Assembly (NCBI GenBank): GCA_963717955.1
Contig: CAVQXR010000001.1
Coordinates: forward strand, 310,001-374,000
From: CAVQXR01 sp963717955
GTDB taxonomy: Bacteria; Actinomycetota; Thermoleophilia; Gaiellales; Gaiellaceae
Direction of reading: 5' to 3'
Length of the DNA stretch: 64,000 bases
The notes below the pieces were generated by a model. The model ran no database searches, was not told the origin of the DNA, and was given only the letters and a program-made list of their open reading frames with translations. The position numbers and the translations under genes were made by a program. Positions 1 to 8,497 of the stretch are shown piece by piece. The number at the start of each line of letters is the position of its first letter. Positions within the stretch are counted from its first letter, which is position 1.

Positions 1-370
1 CCGCCATGAGGATCCCCGGCGTGCAGAAGCCGCACTGCAGCCCGTGGCACTCTCTGAATGCCCGCTGCAGCGGGTTGAGCTCTCCCGCCTGCGCGAGGCC
101 CTCGACCGTCGTCAGCTGGCGACCGTCCACCTGGACTGCGAACAGCAGGCACGAGCGCGCCGCGACCCCGTCGAGCAGCACCGTGCAGGCCCCGCAGACG
201 CCGTGCTCGCAGCCGACATGGGTGCCGGTCAGGCCGATCGTGTGCCGCAGGAAGTCGGACAGGAGCAGGCGGGGCTCGGCGACCGGCGCCCGGTAGAGCC
301 GCCCGTTCACGGTCACCTCGATCTCGTGCCTCGGGACTGGCTCGAAGCGCCGCGCCGGGCCCAGGGTCAT
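1..370 (-). CDS. Molybdenum hydroxylase small [2Fe-2S] subunit (CoxS-like), 3' end beyond window
   Basis: Electron-transfer subunit of a xanthine-dehydrogenase/CoxLMS-type molybdenum hydroxylase. The visible 123 residues carry the plant-type ferredoxin cluster C54-x4-C59-x2-C62 and C74, then the first two cysteines (C113, C116) of the second [2Fe-2S] cluster in QCGFCTPG. The remaining C-terminal helical half lies past base 1. ATG at 370 starts 25 bases after the coxM-like stop, so it is the third gene of an L-M-S operon on the minus strand. It passes electrons from the Mo centre to FAD on the M subunit. The substrate cannot be told from this subunit. Confidence 0.9.
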   Translation of the reverse strand, partial: MTLGPARRFEPVPRHEIEVTVNGRLYRAPVAEPRLLLSDFLRHTIGLTGTHVGCEHGVCGACTVLLDGVAARSCLLFAVQVDGRQLTTVEGLAQAGELNPLQRAFRECHGLQCGFCTPGILMA

Positions 371-417
371 CGGGCTTCCCCCGTCGCGTTCCTCATCAGG
401 CTTCCCCCGTCGCGTTC
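367..417. repeat. 26-bp direct duplication across the coxM-coxS junction
   Basis: Bases 367-391 and 393-417 are the same 25-mer with one difference (372 versus 398), at a period of 26. The unit contains the coxM-like stop region and the start region of the small-subunit gene, so a second ATG and a 9-codon reading frame now lie between the two genes. It looks like a recent slippage duplication that turned an overlapping junction into a 25-base gap. Confidence 0.8.
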
Positions 418-1271
418 GCGTAGGCGCGCAGGAGTGCGCGCGCGACGAGCGCCCCGGCCAGGTGGCGCTGGTAGCCGGCCGAGGCGTGGAGCGTGTCGGC
501 CGCGTCCACGAGCAAGCGTGCGACCTCCCCGGCCTCGCGGGCGAGCGGCGGGTCGATCGTGCTCCCGTCGATCCGGGCACCGAGGTCCGGGAGGAGCCGT
601 GGCCGGTCGCCGACGGCTCCGACGGCGATCCGCGTATCGGCCGCGCGCCCGTCCTCGACCCGTAGCGCGACGGCGACCATCCCGAGCGCATAGTCGCCCG
701 CCCGCTGCGCGAACTCCTCGAACGCGTAGCCGCAGGTCGGTCGAGCCGCCGGCCAGAGGGTCTCGACGACGAAGTCCGTCGGCTCGAGCGCCGTCGTGAA
801 ATGGCCGACGAAGAAGTTCTCGGCGGGGATCGTGCGGAAGCCGCCGGCTGCCGAGTGGACGACGACCCGGCCCGCGAGGGCCGTGAGCACGAGCGGAAGC
901 TCGCCGCGAGCGTCGGCGTGGACGATCGAGCCGGCGACCGTGCCACGCGTGCGGGTCGCGAAGTGGCCGATGTACGGGACGCACTCGGCGGCGAGCGGGA
1001 GCCGCTCCCGGACGAGCGGCGACGCGCCGAACGCGGCCTGGCGGACGAGCGCTCCGACGCGAATGCGCTCGTTGACCTCGGTGATCTCGTCCGCGCCGCG
1101 GAGGCCGTTGATGTCGACGAGCATCGTCGGGCGAGCGAACCGCATGTTCAGCAGCGGGACGAGGCTCTGCCCGCCCGCGATGACCTTCGCCTCGTCCCCG
1201 TGCTCCCCGAGGACGGCGAGCACGTGCTCGGACGACTCCGCGCGCACGTAGGCGAAGGCGGCGGGCTTCAT
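396..1271 (-). CDS. Molybdenum hydroxylase FAD-binding subunit (CoxM-like)
   Basis: FAD-binding middle subunit of the molybdenum hydroxylase, 291 residues, the usual size for CoxM. It accepts electrons from the small subunit's iron-sulfur clusters. The N-terminal flavin loop is seen as AGGQSLVPLLNMRF near residue 32, and the second FAD segment as RGTVAGSIVHADARGELP near residue 105. A CO-dehydrogenase-flavoprotein-like C-terminal domain follows. ATG at 1271 overlaps the large-subunit stop by ATGA, showing translational coupling, and the small-subunit gene follows. The subunit type is secure; the enzyme's substrate is not. Confidence 0.92.
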   Translation of the reverse strand: MKPAAFAYVRAESSEHVLAVLGEHGDEAKVIAGGQSLVPLLNMRFARPTMLVDINGLRGADEITEVNERIRVGALVRQAAFGASPLVRERLPLAAECVPYIGHFATRTRGTVAGSIVHADARGELPLVLTALAGRVVVHSAAGGFRTIPAENFFVGHFTTALEPTDFVVETLWPAARPTCGYAFEEFAQRAGDYALGMVAVALRVEDGRAADTRIAVGAVGDRPRLLPDLGARIDGSTIDPPLAREAGEVARLLVDAADTLHASAGYQRHLAGALVARALLRAYANATGEA

Positions 1272-3683
1272 CGGGCCCCCTCGAGCAGCTCCCAGATCCG
1301 GGGCGGCGTGAGCGGAAGCTCGATGTCGTCCCGGCCGAGCGCGTCCGCGACCGCGTTCGCGATCGCCGCCGGCGCGCTCATCGTGTTGCCCTCGCCGAGG
1401 CCCTTCGCGCCGAGCGCCGTGAACGGCGACGGGGTCTCGCGGTGCGCGGTCCGCAGCGGTGGAATCTCCGGAGCGGTCGGGCACAGGTAGTCCATGAAGC
1501 TCGCGGTGAGCAGGTTGCCGTCGCCGTCGTGCACGACCCGCTCGAAGAGCGCCGGAGCGATCCCGTGGGCGAAGCCGCCCCGCACCTGCCCGTCGGCGAT
1601 CAGCGGGTTGAGCAGCCGCCCTGCGTCGTGGACGGTGACGTAGTCGACGACCTCGACGCGCCCGGTCACCCGGTCGATCTCGACCGCGCACACGTCGACG
1701 ATGAATCCGTGGGCGGCCGACGACGCGACCCGGTCGCCGGCGTCCGGCGGCTCGAGGTTCGGTACCGAGGAGAACGCGGTCGTCGCGAGGCCGGCTTCGG
1801 TGCCCTCGGGCAGGGACTCGGGGTTCCAGTGCGCGACCCCGGCGAGGCGTCGCAGCGAGAACGAGCGATCGGGGTTGCCGCGCACCATCGCCTGGCGCTC
1901 GCGCAGCTCGACGTCGTCCGGGGAGCACTCGAGCACGCCCGCCGCGATCGCCCGGAGCTTTCGCGGCGATCGTCTCCGCGGCTCGCTGGACGGCGCCGGC
2001 GACCACGCCGGAGAACCGGGAGCTGTACGCACCGGAGGCGACGGTCCAGGCGCTCGTCGAGGTGTCGACGTCCGTCAGCACGTCGACGTCGCCCGGCTCC
2101 ACGCCGAGCGCGTCCGCGACGATCTGCGCGCACACCGTCCGGTGGCCCTGCCCCTGCGCGGTCGACGCGACCCTGAGGACGATCCCCCCGTGCGGGCCGA
2201 CCTGGAGCTGTGCCCCCTCTGCGTTGCCGGACTTCGGGAGGCTCCGCTCCCGTTCCTCGGCGGTCTCGACGAGCGTGATGTATCCCATGTTCGAGATCGA
2301 CGGCTCGACGACGCACGCGAGCCCGACCCCGACGAGCCGGCCCTCGGCCCGCGCCGCATCCCGTTCGGCGATCCGCTCCTCGTACCGCGCGAGGGCGAGC
2401 GCGTCGTCGAGGCAGCCCGCGTAGTCGCCGGAGTCGTACAGCCCTCCCGACGGCGTCCGGTACGGAAACGCGTCGGCCGCGATCAGGTTGCGCCGCGCGA
2501 GCGCGACCTGGTCGAGGCCGAGCCGACCCGCGGCGATCGCCATCACGCGCTCGAGTGGGAGGTAGAGCTGCGGGCCGCCGAAGCCACGGTTCAGCCCCGT
2601 CGGGCAGCGGTTTGTCAGCACGACGCGGTTCCGGACGGCCACGTGCTGCACGCGGTAGGCGCCGGAGAGCGAGCCGTGCATCCGGTACAGGGTCGCCGGC
2701 TCGGGGGCACGGACGTAGGCGCCGACGTCCTCGATCGCGTCCCAGCGAAGCGCCAGCAGCTCGCCGTCGGCGGCGAAGGCCGCCTCGAGATCGGTCACCC
2801 GCGCGGTCGACGTCGAGCTGGCCGCGAGATGCTCGAGCCGGTCCTCGATCCATCTGACCGGCACGCCGAGCTTCCTCGACGCGAGGCCGAGCAGGACGAC
2901 GTACGTGTAGACGGCCGCCTTGACGCCGTAGCTGCCACCCGAGTCCGGCGGCGTGATCAGCCGCAGCCGCGAACCGGTCAGCCCGAGGGCGGCCGCGGCG
3001 ACCGAGTGGAGGGAGAACGGGCCCTGGAAGTTCGCCCAGGCCGTGAGCGATCCGGTCGCCGCGTCCCACTCCGCGATCACGCCGTAGCACTCGACCGGGG
3101 TGGCGCTCCAGCGCGGGAACGAGAAGCGCTCCCGCACGACCAGGTGAGCATCGGCGAACGCCGCGGCCGGCTCGCCGTAGGCGAACGAGCGATCCGAGGC
3201 GACGAGCCCGGCCGTCGCGGCGGCCGCCAGCGGGTCGAGCACCGGCTCGAGCGGCTCGTAGTCGACCTTGATCAGCTCGAGCGCGTCCTCGGCGACGTAG
3301 CGGTCGCACGCGACCACGACCGCGACCGGCTCCCCGGCATAGCGGGCGGTCTCGACCGCTGCGGCGTGGTAGGGGATCGGACTCTCTACCCCGGCCGGGA
3401 ACGGGCGGGAGAGCGCCGCGACGTCGGCGCCGGTCAGGATCCCGACGACTCCGGGGTGCGCGAGCGCCGCCGCGACATCGACGCGCGTGATCCGTGCATG
3501 AGCGAAGGGAGACCGGAGGATCGCGGCGTGCGCCGTATTCGCGACGGGGTCGAGATCGTCGATGAACCGGCCGCCTCCCCGGAGGAGCACGTCGTCCTCG
3601 AGCCGGGGGAGAGGCTGCCCGACCCAGGTCGTGCGAGGTGCCGCGCCCACGCCGCTGAGCCTACAAGCTCCCCGGCGCGGCAC
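1268..3683 (-). CDS. Molybdenum hydroxylase large (Mo-cofactor) subunit, CoxL-like, with a 1-base frameshift
   Basis: Molybdopterin-binding catalytic subunit, about 804 residues if one inserted base is removed. The reading frame breaks at 1959-1961, where the coding strand reads AAA for an expected AA; upstream and downstream parts are both clearly family members. The motif near residue 365 is NRGFGGPQ, as in xanthine dehydrogenase and aldehyde oxidase. It lacks the AYXCSFR loop of true form I CO dehydrogenase and the AYRGAGR loop of form II. The catalytic glutamate is present in GLGEGNTMSAP near the C-terminus. First gene of the L-M-S operon. The start at 3683 is uncertain; a GTG about 30 bases inside is also possible. 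The frameshift may be a sequencing error or a real lesion. Confidence 0.85.
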
Positions 3684-3754
3684 GAGCGCCGAGCGGGCGC
3701 CCGCCTTCCGCGGGGCCGGGTGTCCACCGGAGGGACTGGGGTACGCTTCGCGCC

Positions 3755-4771
3755 GTGACGACGGAGCCCGAGCCCGGCGGCCTGCAGCGGTCGGAGGAGC
3801 TGCGTGCGATCACCGGGCGATTCTGGGCGGCGACGAAGGGCGGCGACGTCGACGCAGTGATCGCCCGGAAATCGCGGCTGCCCGGCCTCACCCTCCTCGG
3901 GCCGGATTCCGGCGAGTTCATCGACGACGCGGGCGACTTGGAACGTTACGTCAGGCGCCTGTACGAGGACGACCCCGCCTGGGGCTCGACGCTCGGCGTA
4001 CCCGAGGTCGACGCCTGGGTCGAGGGCAACGTCGGCTGGTCGATCTCGCGCATACCCGTCGAGCTGGCCGACATCGTTCACCAGCTGCGGGCGACCTTCG
4101 TGTTCCATCTCGAGCAGGGCGATTGGCGAATCGTCCACGAGCACTGGTCGTTCGAGGCTCCGGAGGTGACGCAGGAGGCGTGGGGACAGAACTACGCCCG
4201 CACGATGGAGCTGTTGTCGCAGGCCGCCGCGCTGGAGCGGCCCGATGTCAGCGCATGGACGTCGGACGAGGGCACGGTGACGCTCGTGTTCACGGACATC
4301 GAGGGCTCGACCGCACTGAACGCGTCATTCGGCGACCGCGTCTGGCTCCAGGTGCTCCACGCGCACAACCAGGTCGTCACCCGCGCGGTGGCCGAGCACG
4401 GAGGGACCGTCGTGAAGGGGCTCGGAGACGGCTTCATGCTCGCGTTCCCCTCCGCGCGGCGGGCACTCGCCTGCGCCGAGGCCGTGAGTCGCGGGATCGA
4501 CGAGACGTTCGACGATCCGGGATCGCCGATCCGCGTGCGAATCGGCGTGCACGTCGGCGAGGTGGCCAGCGAGGCCGACGACTTCTTCGGGAATGCGGTG
4601 AGCTACGCGGCGCGGGTGGCCGCCGCCGCGAGCGGAGGCGAGATCCTCGTCTCGAGCCTCGTGCACGACCTCGTCGAGCCGACCGGGGAGTTCGCGTTCG
4701 ACCCGCCGCGGGACGTCGAGGGCAAGGGTATCGACGGCCCGATGCGCGTCTACCCGCTGGCGTCCGCGTAG
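3755..4771 (+). CDS. Class III adenylate/guanylate cyclase with SnoaL-like N-terminal domain
   Basis: Probable cytosolic nucleotide cyclase, 338 residues. Residues about 10-135 resemble an NTF2/SnoaL-like fold often used as a small-molecule sensor. Residues about 165-330 are the class III catalytic domain. Metal-binding aspartates are seen at D181 (FTDIEGST) and D225 (GLGDGFML), and the transition-state segment is GNAVSYAARVAAAASGGE. No membrane segment is visible. GTG at 3755 lies 7 bases after a TACGCT -10-like box (3742-3747). It is divergent from the molybdenum hydroxylase operon. Whether it makes cAMP or cGMP, and what the sensor domain binds, cannot be read from sequence. Confidence 0.9.
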   Translation: MTTEPEPGGLQRSEELRAITGRFWAATKGGDVDAVIARKSRLPGLTLLGPDSGEFIDDAGDLERYVRRLYEDDPAWGSTLGVPEVDAWVEGNVGWSISRIPVELADIVHQLRATFVFHLEQGDWRIVHEHWSFEAPEVTQEAWGQNYARTMELLSQAAALERPDVSAWTSDEGTVTLVFTDIEGSTALNASFGDRVWLQVLHAHNQVVTRAVAEHGGTVVKGLGDGFMLAFPSARRALACAEAVSRGIDETFDDPGSPIRVRIGVHVGEVASEADDFFGNAVSYAARVAAAASGGEILVSSLVHDLVEPTGEFAFDPPRDVEGKGIDGPMRVYPLASA

Positions 4772-4814
4772 CGCCCGGGCGCGCCGGCTCTCCGCGGCCC
4801 GCGATAATCCGGCC

Positions 4815-5582
4815 ATGTCCGGCCTGCGCAGCGAGCTAGAGGCGCTCCTCGACGAGGTCCGTCGCGGCCAGATCGACTCGTCGGCAGCGCTCGAGCGCCT
4901 CGCCGAGCTTCCCTACCGGGACCTCGGCTTCGCCCGGGTCGACGTCCATCGGGAGCTGCGCCAGGGCGCGCCGGAGGCGGTGCTCGCCGAGGGCAAGACC
5001 CCCGAGCAGGTGGCAGCGATCGTCCGGGCGCTCCTCGACGGGGGAGCGGGGACCGTCCTCGTCACGCGCGCCGGCGAGGAGGCCCGGGCGGCCGTGCGCG
5101 CGGCCGCCCCTGAGGCGCAGGAGGACGTCCGCGCCCGGGCGATCTGGGTCGCCCGCGCGCTGCCGGAGGTGAGCGGTGTCGTCGTCATGGTCTCGGCGGG
5201 CACCTCCGACGGCCCCGTGCTCCACGAGGCCCGGATCCGCGCCGAGCTGCTCGGCGTCGAGGTGGTCGTCCACGAGGACGTCGGCGTCGCCGGCATCCAT
5301 CGGCTCGCCGCCGTGCTGCCGGACCTGGCGCGAGCCGATTGCGTCGTCGTCTGCGCTGGCATGGACGGGGCGCTCGCGAGCGTCGTCGGCGGGCTCGTTG
5401 CATGCCCGGTGATCGGCCTGCCGACGAGCGTCGGCTACGGCTCCGCGCGTGGCGGAGAGACCGCGCTGCGCGCGATGCTCTGCTCGTGCGCGGCCGGCCT
5501 CGCCGTGGTCGACATCGACGACGGCTTCGGCGCCGGCACGATCGCTGCCAGGATCGCGCGGGCCGCCGGCGGCGCCCGATGA
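4815..5582 (+). CDS. larB: LarB, pyridinium-3,5-biscarboxylic acid mononucleotide synthase
   Basis: First enzyme of nickel-pincer nucleotide (NPN) cofactor synthesis: carboxylates and hydrolyses nicotinic acid adenine dinucleotide. 255 residues, the usual LarB length. The C-terminal PurE-like domain shows SAGTSDGPVLHEA near residue 130, then ADCVVVCAGMDGALASVVGG and GLPTSVGYGS, typical of the family. ATG at 4815 is 6 bases after GATAAT (4803-4808), suggesting a leaderless message. Its stop overlaps larC by ATGA. With larC, larE and larA all nearby, the assignment is firm. Confidence 0.95.
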   Translation: MSGLRSELEALLDEVRRGQIDSSAALERLAELPYRDLGFARVDVHRELRQGAPEAVLAEGKTPEQVAAIVRALLDGGAGTVLVTRAGEEARAAVRAAAPEAQEDVRARAIWVARALPEVSGVVVMVSAGTSDGPVLHEARIRAELLGVEVVVHEDVGVAGIHRLAAVLPDLARADCVVVCAGMDGALASVVGGLVACPVIGLPTSVGYGSARGGETALRAMLCSCAAGLAVVDIDDGFGAGTIAARIARAAGGAR

Positions 5583-6739
5583 GCCGCCTGCTGTACCTCG
5601 ATTGCATCGGCGGGCTCGCCGGAGACATGCTCCTCGCCGCTCTGCTCGATGCGGGCGCGCCGCACGAGGCGCTCGAACGGGTGCCGGCCCTGCTCGAGAT
5701 CGGCCCGGTCGAGATCCGCGTGTCCCGCGTCCTGCGGCACGGGATCGCCGCTGCAAAGGTCGAGGTCGTGCCGCCGCCACAGCCCCCGCACCGGACGTGG
5801 CGCGAGCTTCGAGAGCGGATCGAGCAGGCGGCGCTGCCACCGTGTGCGAAGGAGCGTGCCCTGGCCACGCTGGCAGCGCTCGCCGCCGCGGAGGCGCAGG
5901 TGCACGGCTCCCCGGTCGAGGATGTCCAATTCCACGAGCTCGGCGGTGTCGACACGCTCGTCGACGTCTGTGGCGCGGCCCTTCTCGTCGAGGCGCTCGA
6001 GATCGACCGGATCGCCTGCTCGCCGCTCCCGCTCGCCCGCGGCTTCACGCAGTCCGCGCACGGCACGCTTCCGCTGCCTGCGCCGGCGACGGTGGAGCTG
6101 CTGCGCGGTGCCCAGGTTCGCGGTGTCCGAGGCCAGGAGGAACTCGTCACGCCAACTGGGGCGGCGCTCGCGGTGACCCTGTCCGACGAGTTCGGCGAGG
6201 TCCCGCCGCTCAGGCTCGAGCGGGTCGGGTACGGGGCCGGCACGTCCGACTTCCCGGATCGCCCGAATCTCGTCCGCGTGCTGCTCGGCGAGGCCGAGCC
6301 CGTGCCGGCGAAGGAGGTCGTCCTGCTCGAGACGAACCTCGACGACCTCAACCCGGAGCTGATCCCGGATGCGGCCGAGCGCTGCTTCGCCGCCGGGGCG
6401 CTGGACGTCTGGGTGACGCCGGTGCAGATGAAGAAGGGCCGGCCCGGCGTGGTCTTGTCGGCGCTCGCCCGCCCCGCGGGCGAGCGCGCGGTCGCGACGG
6501 CGATCCTCGAGGAGACGAGCGCGCTCGGCGTCCGCGTCTCCCGCCTTCGGCGATACGAGCTCGACCGCGAGGAGCGGAGCGTCGAGGTGGGGGGCGGCGT
6601 CGTGCGGGTGAAGGTGGGGCTGCTCGACGGCCGGATCGTGAACGTCGCCCCCGAGCACGAGGACTGCGTCTCGCTCGCGAAGCGGACGGGCCGACCGGTG
6701 AAGGCAGTCTGGGCCGAGGCGCTCGCGATGTCCCTGTAG
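5579..6739 (+). CDS. larC: LarC, nickel-pincer cofactor cyclometallase
   Basis: CTP-dependent nickel insertase that forms the Ni-C and Ni-S bonds of the NPN cofactor. 386 residues in one uninterrupted frame. In Lactobacillus plantarum the protein is made from larC1 and larC2 by ribosomal frameshifting, so this is the fused form. Visible hallmarks are the N-terminal LYLDCIGGLAGDMLLAAL, VQFHELGGVDTLVDV (His and Asp), VTPTGAAL, ETNLDDLNPE and MKKGRPG. ATG at 5579 is coupled to larB (ATGA). A two-hairpin repeat and larE follow after a 149-base gap. Confidence 0.95.
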   Translation: MSRLLYLDCIGGLAGDMLLAALLDAGAPHEALERVPALLEIGPVEIRVSRVLRHGIAAAKVEVVPPPQPPHRTWRELRERIEQAALPPCAKERALATLAALAAAEAQVHGSPVEDVQFHELGGVDTLVDVCGAALLVEALEIDRIACSPLPLARGFTQSAHGTLPLPAPATVELLRGAQVRGVRGQEELVTPTGAALAVTLSDEFGEVPPLRLERVGYGAGTSDFPDRPNLVRVLLGEAEPVPAKEVVLLETNLDDLNPELIPDAAERCFAAGALDVWVTPVQMKKGRPGVVLSALARPAGERAVATAILEETSALGVRVSRLRRYELDREERSVEVGGGVVRVKVGLLDGRIVNVAPEHEDCVSLAKRTGRPVKAVWAEALAMSL

Positions 6740-6788
6740 GGGCCGGAGATGTGACCGCCGCCCCGGCGGGCGGCTCCGGGGCGGGGCT

Positions 6789-6855
6789 GTGACCGCCGGG
6801 CTCCGCCCGGCTCCTACGCGGGTCGCGGCCGGCCGAGCCGGCCGCTCAGCCGCGG
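6789..6855 (-). repeat. Two-hairpin dispersed repeat (family A), copy 1
   Basis: A 67-base sequence nearly identical (on the other strand) to the copies at 35824, 35927 and 36030. It has two GC palindromes separated by the constant spacer GGCTCCTACGCGGGTCGCG. It fills the larC-larE gap. Read as protein the repeat gives the same peptide wherever it occurs, so open frames that begin in it are artefacts. No transposase is linked; function unknown (possible terminator or REP-like element). Confidence 0.8.
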
Positions 6856-6888
6856 GGGCCCTCGGCCGCCGGCCCCTAGAATCGAGGC

Positions 6889-7701
6889 ATGGACCGGCTC
6901 GCCGAGCTCGAATCGCGGATCGCGCGCCTTGGCAGCGCGATCGTCGCGTTCTCGGGCGGGGTGGACTCGTCGCTCGTCGCGGCGCTCGCGGCACGCGCCC
7001 TCGGCTCCCGCGCCCTTGCAGTGACGGCCGTGAGCCCGGCGCTCGCGACGGGGGAGCTCGACGCGGCGGGGGCCGTGGCCCGCGCGATCGGGATCGAGCA
7101 CGAGACGATCACGACCGCCGAGCTGGAGCGCGAGGGTTACCGCCGCAACGACCGCGACCGCTGCTACCACTGCAAGACGGAGCTGTACTCGCTCCTCGCC
7201 ACCCTCGCGGAGCGGCGAGGGATGGCGGCCGTGCTCTCAGGCGCGAACGCGGACGATCTCGGCGACTGGCGGCCGGGCCTCCGTGCCGCGGCCGAGCACG
7301 GCGTCGTCCACCCGCTGCTCGAGGCCGGGGTGAACAAGGCCGAGGTTCGCGAGCTCGCGCGGGCGCTCGACGTTCCGAGCGCGGAGAAGCCGGCCTCGCC
7401 GTGCCTGGCCTCACGGCTGCCCTACGGCACGCCGGTCGAGCCCGAGACGCTCGCCCGGGTAGACCGTGCCGAGCTGGCGCTCCGGCGGCTCGGCTACCGC
7501 GTGGTGCGGGTCCGCCACTTCGGCGAGCTCGGGCGCGTCCAGCTCGCGATGGACGAGCTCCCGCGGGCCCAGACCGCCGAAGGGCGAACAGCCGTCGAGG
7601 CTGCCGTGCAATCGGCCGGGTACGGGCGCGTCGAGATCGATCCGGAGCCGTTCCGCTCCGGGTCGCTGAACGCCGTCTTCGTCGGCCGCCTCGGCGGCTG
7701 A
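6889..7701 (+). CDS. larE: LarE, ATP-dependent sacrificial sulfur transferase
   Basis: Adenylates the biscarboxylated pyridinium mononucleotide and donates sulfur to give the bisthiocarboxylate, the step before nickel insertion. 270 residues. The PP-loop SGGVDSS is at 22-28. C172 in PASPCLASR matches the cysteine that is sacrificed in L. plantarum LarE, so the single-cysteine sacrificial type is predicted rather than the iron-sulfur type. ATG at 6889 follows TAGAAT (6877-6882) by 6 bases, so it has its own probable leaderless promoter and is not simply read through from larC. The stop codon lies in a diverged family A repeat. Confidence 0.95.
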   Translation: MDRLAELESRIARLGSAIVAFSGGVDSSLVAALAARALGSRALAVTAVSPALATGELDAAGAVARAIGIEHETITTAELEREGYRRNDRDRCYHCKTELYSLLATLAERRGMAAVLSGANADDLGDWRPGLRAAAEHGVVHPLLEAGVNKAEVRELARALDVPSAEKPASPCLASRLPYGTPVEPETLARVDRAELALRRLGYRVVRVRHFGELGRVQLAMDELPRAQTAEGRTAVEAAVQSAGYGRVEIDPEPFRSGSLNAVFVGRLGG

Positions 7702-7754
7702 CGGCCTGGCTTGGCCGGGCCGGACCCGCCGATCGCCGGCCCGAAGGGCCGGGC
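7693..7754 (+). repeat. Diverged family A repeat at the larE stop
   Basis: The first half (7693-7729) resembles the 31019 copy (GGCTGACGG, then GGCC-rich palindrome, then GGACCCG). The second half is a different GC hairpin. The larE TGA (7699-7701) is part of the repeat. It sits between convergent larE and the HAD gene, a plausible bidirectional terminator position. Confidence 0.5.
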
Positions 7755-7761
7755 ATTGCGC

Positions 7762-8463
7762 CTAGAGATACGGGGCGAGGACCGCAGCGAGCTCCTCGAG
7801 GTGGGCGATCGTCGTCGCGCCGTTCGCCTCGAGCGGTAGGCCATGCGTCACGAGCACTGCGAGCGCGACGCCGGCGGCTGCGCCGCCCATGATGTCGGCT
7901 TCGGGCGAGTCCCCGACCATCGCGACCTCCGAGGGGTCGCACCCGATCATCGCCGCCGCGAGCAGGAACGCCTCGGCGGCCGGCTTGGCGACGCCGATCT
8001 CCTCCGAGATGGCGACCGCGTCGAGCTCGGGCTCGATCCCGGTCAGCTCGATCTTTCGCCGCTGGAGCTCCGACGGCCCGTTCGTGAGCAACCCGACGGC
8101 GAGGCCCAGCGACCGGAGCGCGCGCAGGGTCTCGACCGCGTCGTCGAACAGGCGCAGCTCCTCGAGGCCGCGGCTCTTCGCGGCCCGGTAGCTCTCGAAC
8201 AGCTCCTCGTCGACCTCCCGCCACGGCGCGATTGCCTCCGAGAGCCGGCGGCGCCGGTACTCGGCGAAGTCGATCCGTCCTGACAGGTACTCCGTCCAGT
8301 GGCGCTCGAACAGCGTGTGATAGCGCTCGTGGAGCTCTCCGTGGTCGATCTCTGGCACGTGCCGCTCGATCACCGCGGCGACGTCGGGCCAGGCCGCGCG
8401 CTCGGCAGCCACCGTGTCGGCCAGCGTGCCGTCGAAGTCGAAGAGAACTCCCCGCAGCGTCAC
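7762..8463 (-). CDS. HAD-superfamily hydrolase
   Basis: Predicted cytosolic phosphatase of the haloacid-dehalogenase superfamily (subclass I cap), 233 residues. Motif I is FDFDGTLADT at the N-terminus (nucleophile Asp and acid/base Asp), motif II is LLTNGP, the motif III lysine lies in VAKPAAEAF and motif IV is MVGDSPEADI. GTG at 8463 is chosen because it sits immediately before the first conserved strand. It is convergent with larE and 34 bases downstream of the beta-propeller gene, so probably the last gene of the larA transcript. Substrate unknown; phosphoglycolate- or YjjG-like enzymes are similar. Confidence 0.88.
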   Translation of the reverse strand: MTLRGVLFDFDGTLADTVAAERAAWPDVAAVIERHVPEIDHGELHERYHTLFERHWTEYLSGRIDFAEYRRRRLSEAIAPWREVDEELFESYRAAKSRGLEELRLFDDAVETLRALRSLGLAVGLLTNGPSELQRRKIELTGIEPELDAVAISEEIGVAKPAAEAFLLAAAMIGCDPSEVAMVGDSPEADIMGGAAAGVALAVLVTHGLPLEANGATTIAHLEELAAVLAPYL

Positions 8464-8497
8464 GAATCCATCGTCGAGCCGGAAGCCCGCGGCTCCG

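Noticed and set aside
396..3683. A single 1095-residue frame spanning both coxL-like and coxM-like genes
   Set aside because: It joins the first part of coxL, a meaningless stretch after the frameshift, and coxM. The true coxL end is in another frame, so it is not a fusion protein.
1268..3683. True form I or II CO dehydrogenase
   Set aside because: The active-site loop reads RGFGGPQ, not AYXCSFR or AYRGAGR.
6789..7892. Open frames beginning with the same 20-odd residues at several loci
   Set aside because: They are translations of the family A repeat running antisense or out of frame with larE, clpX and other genes.
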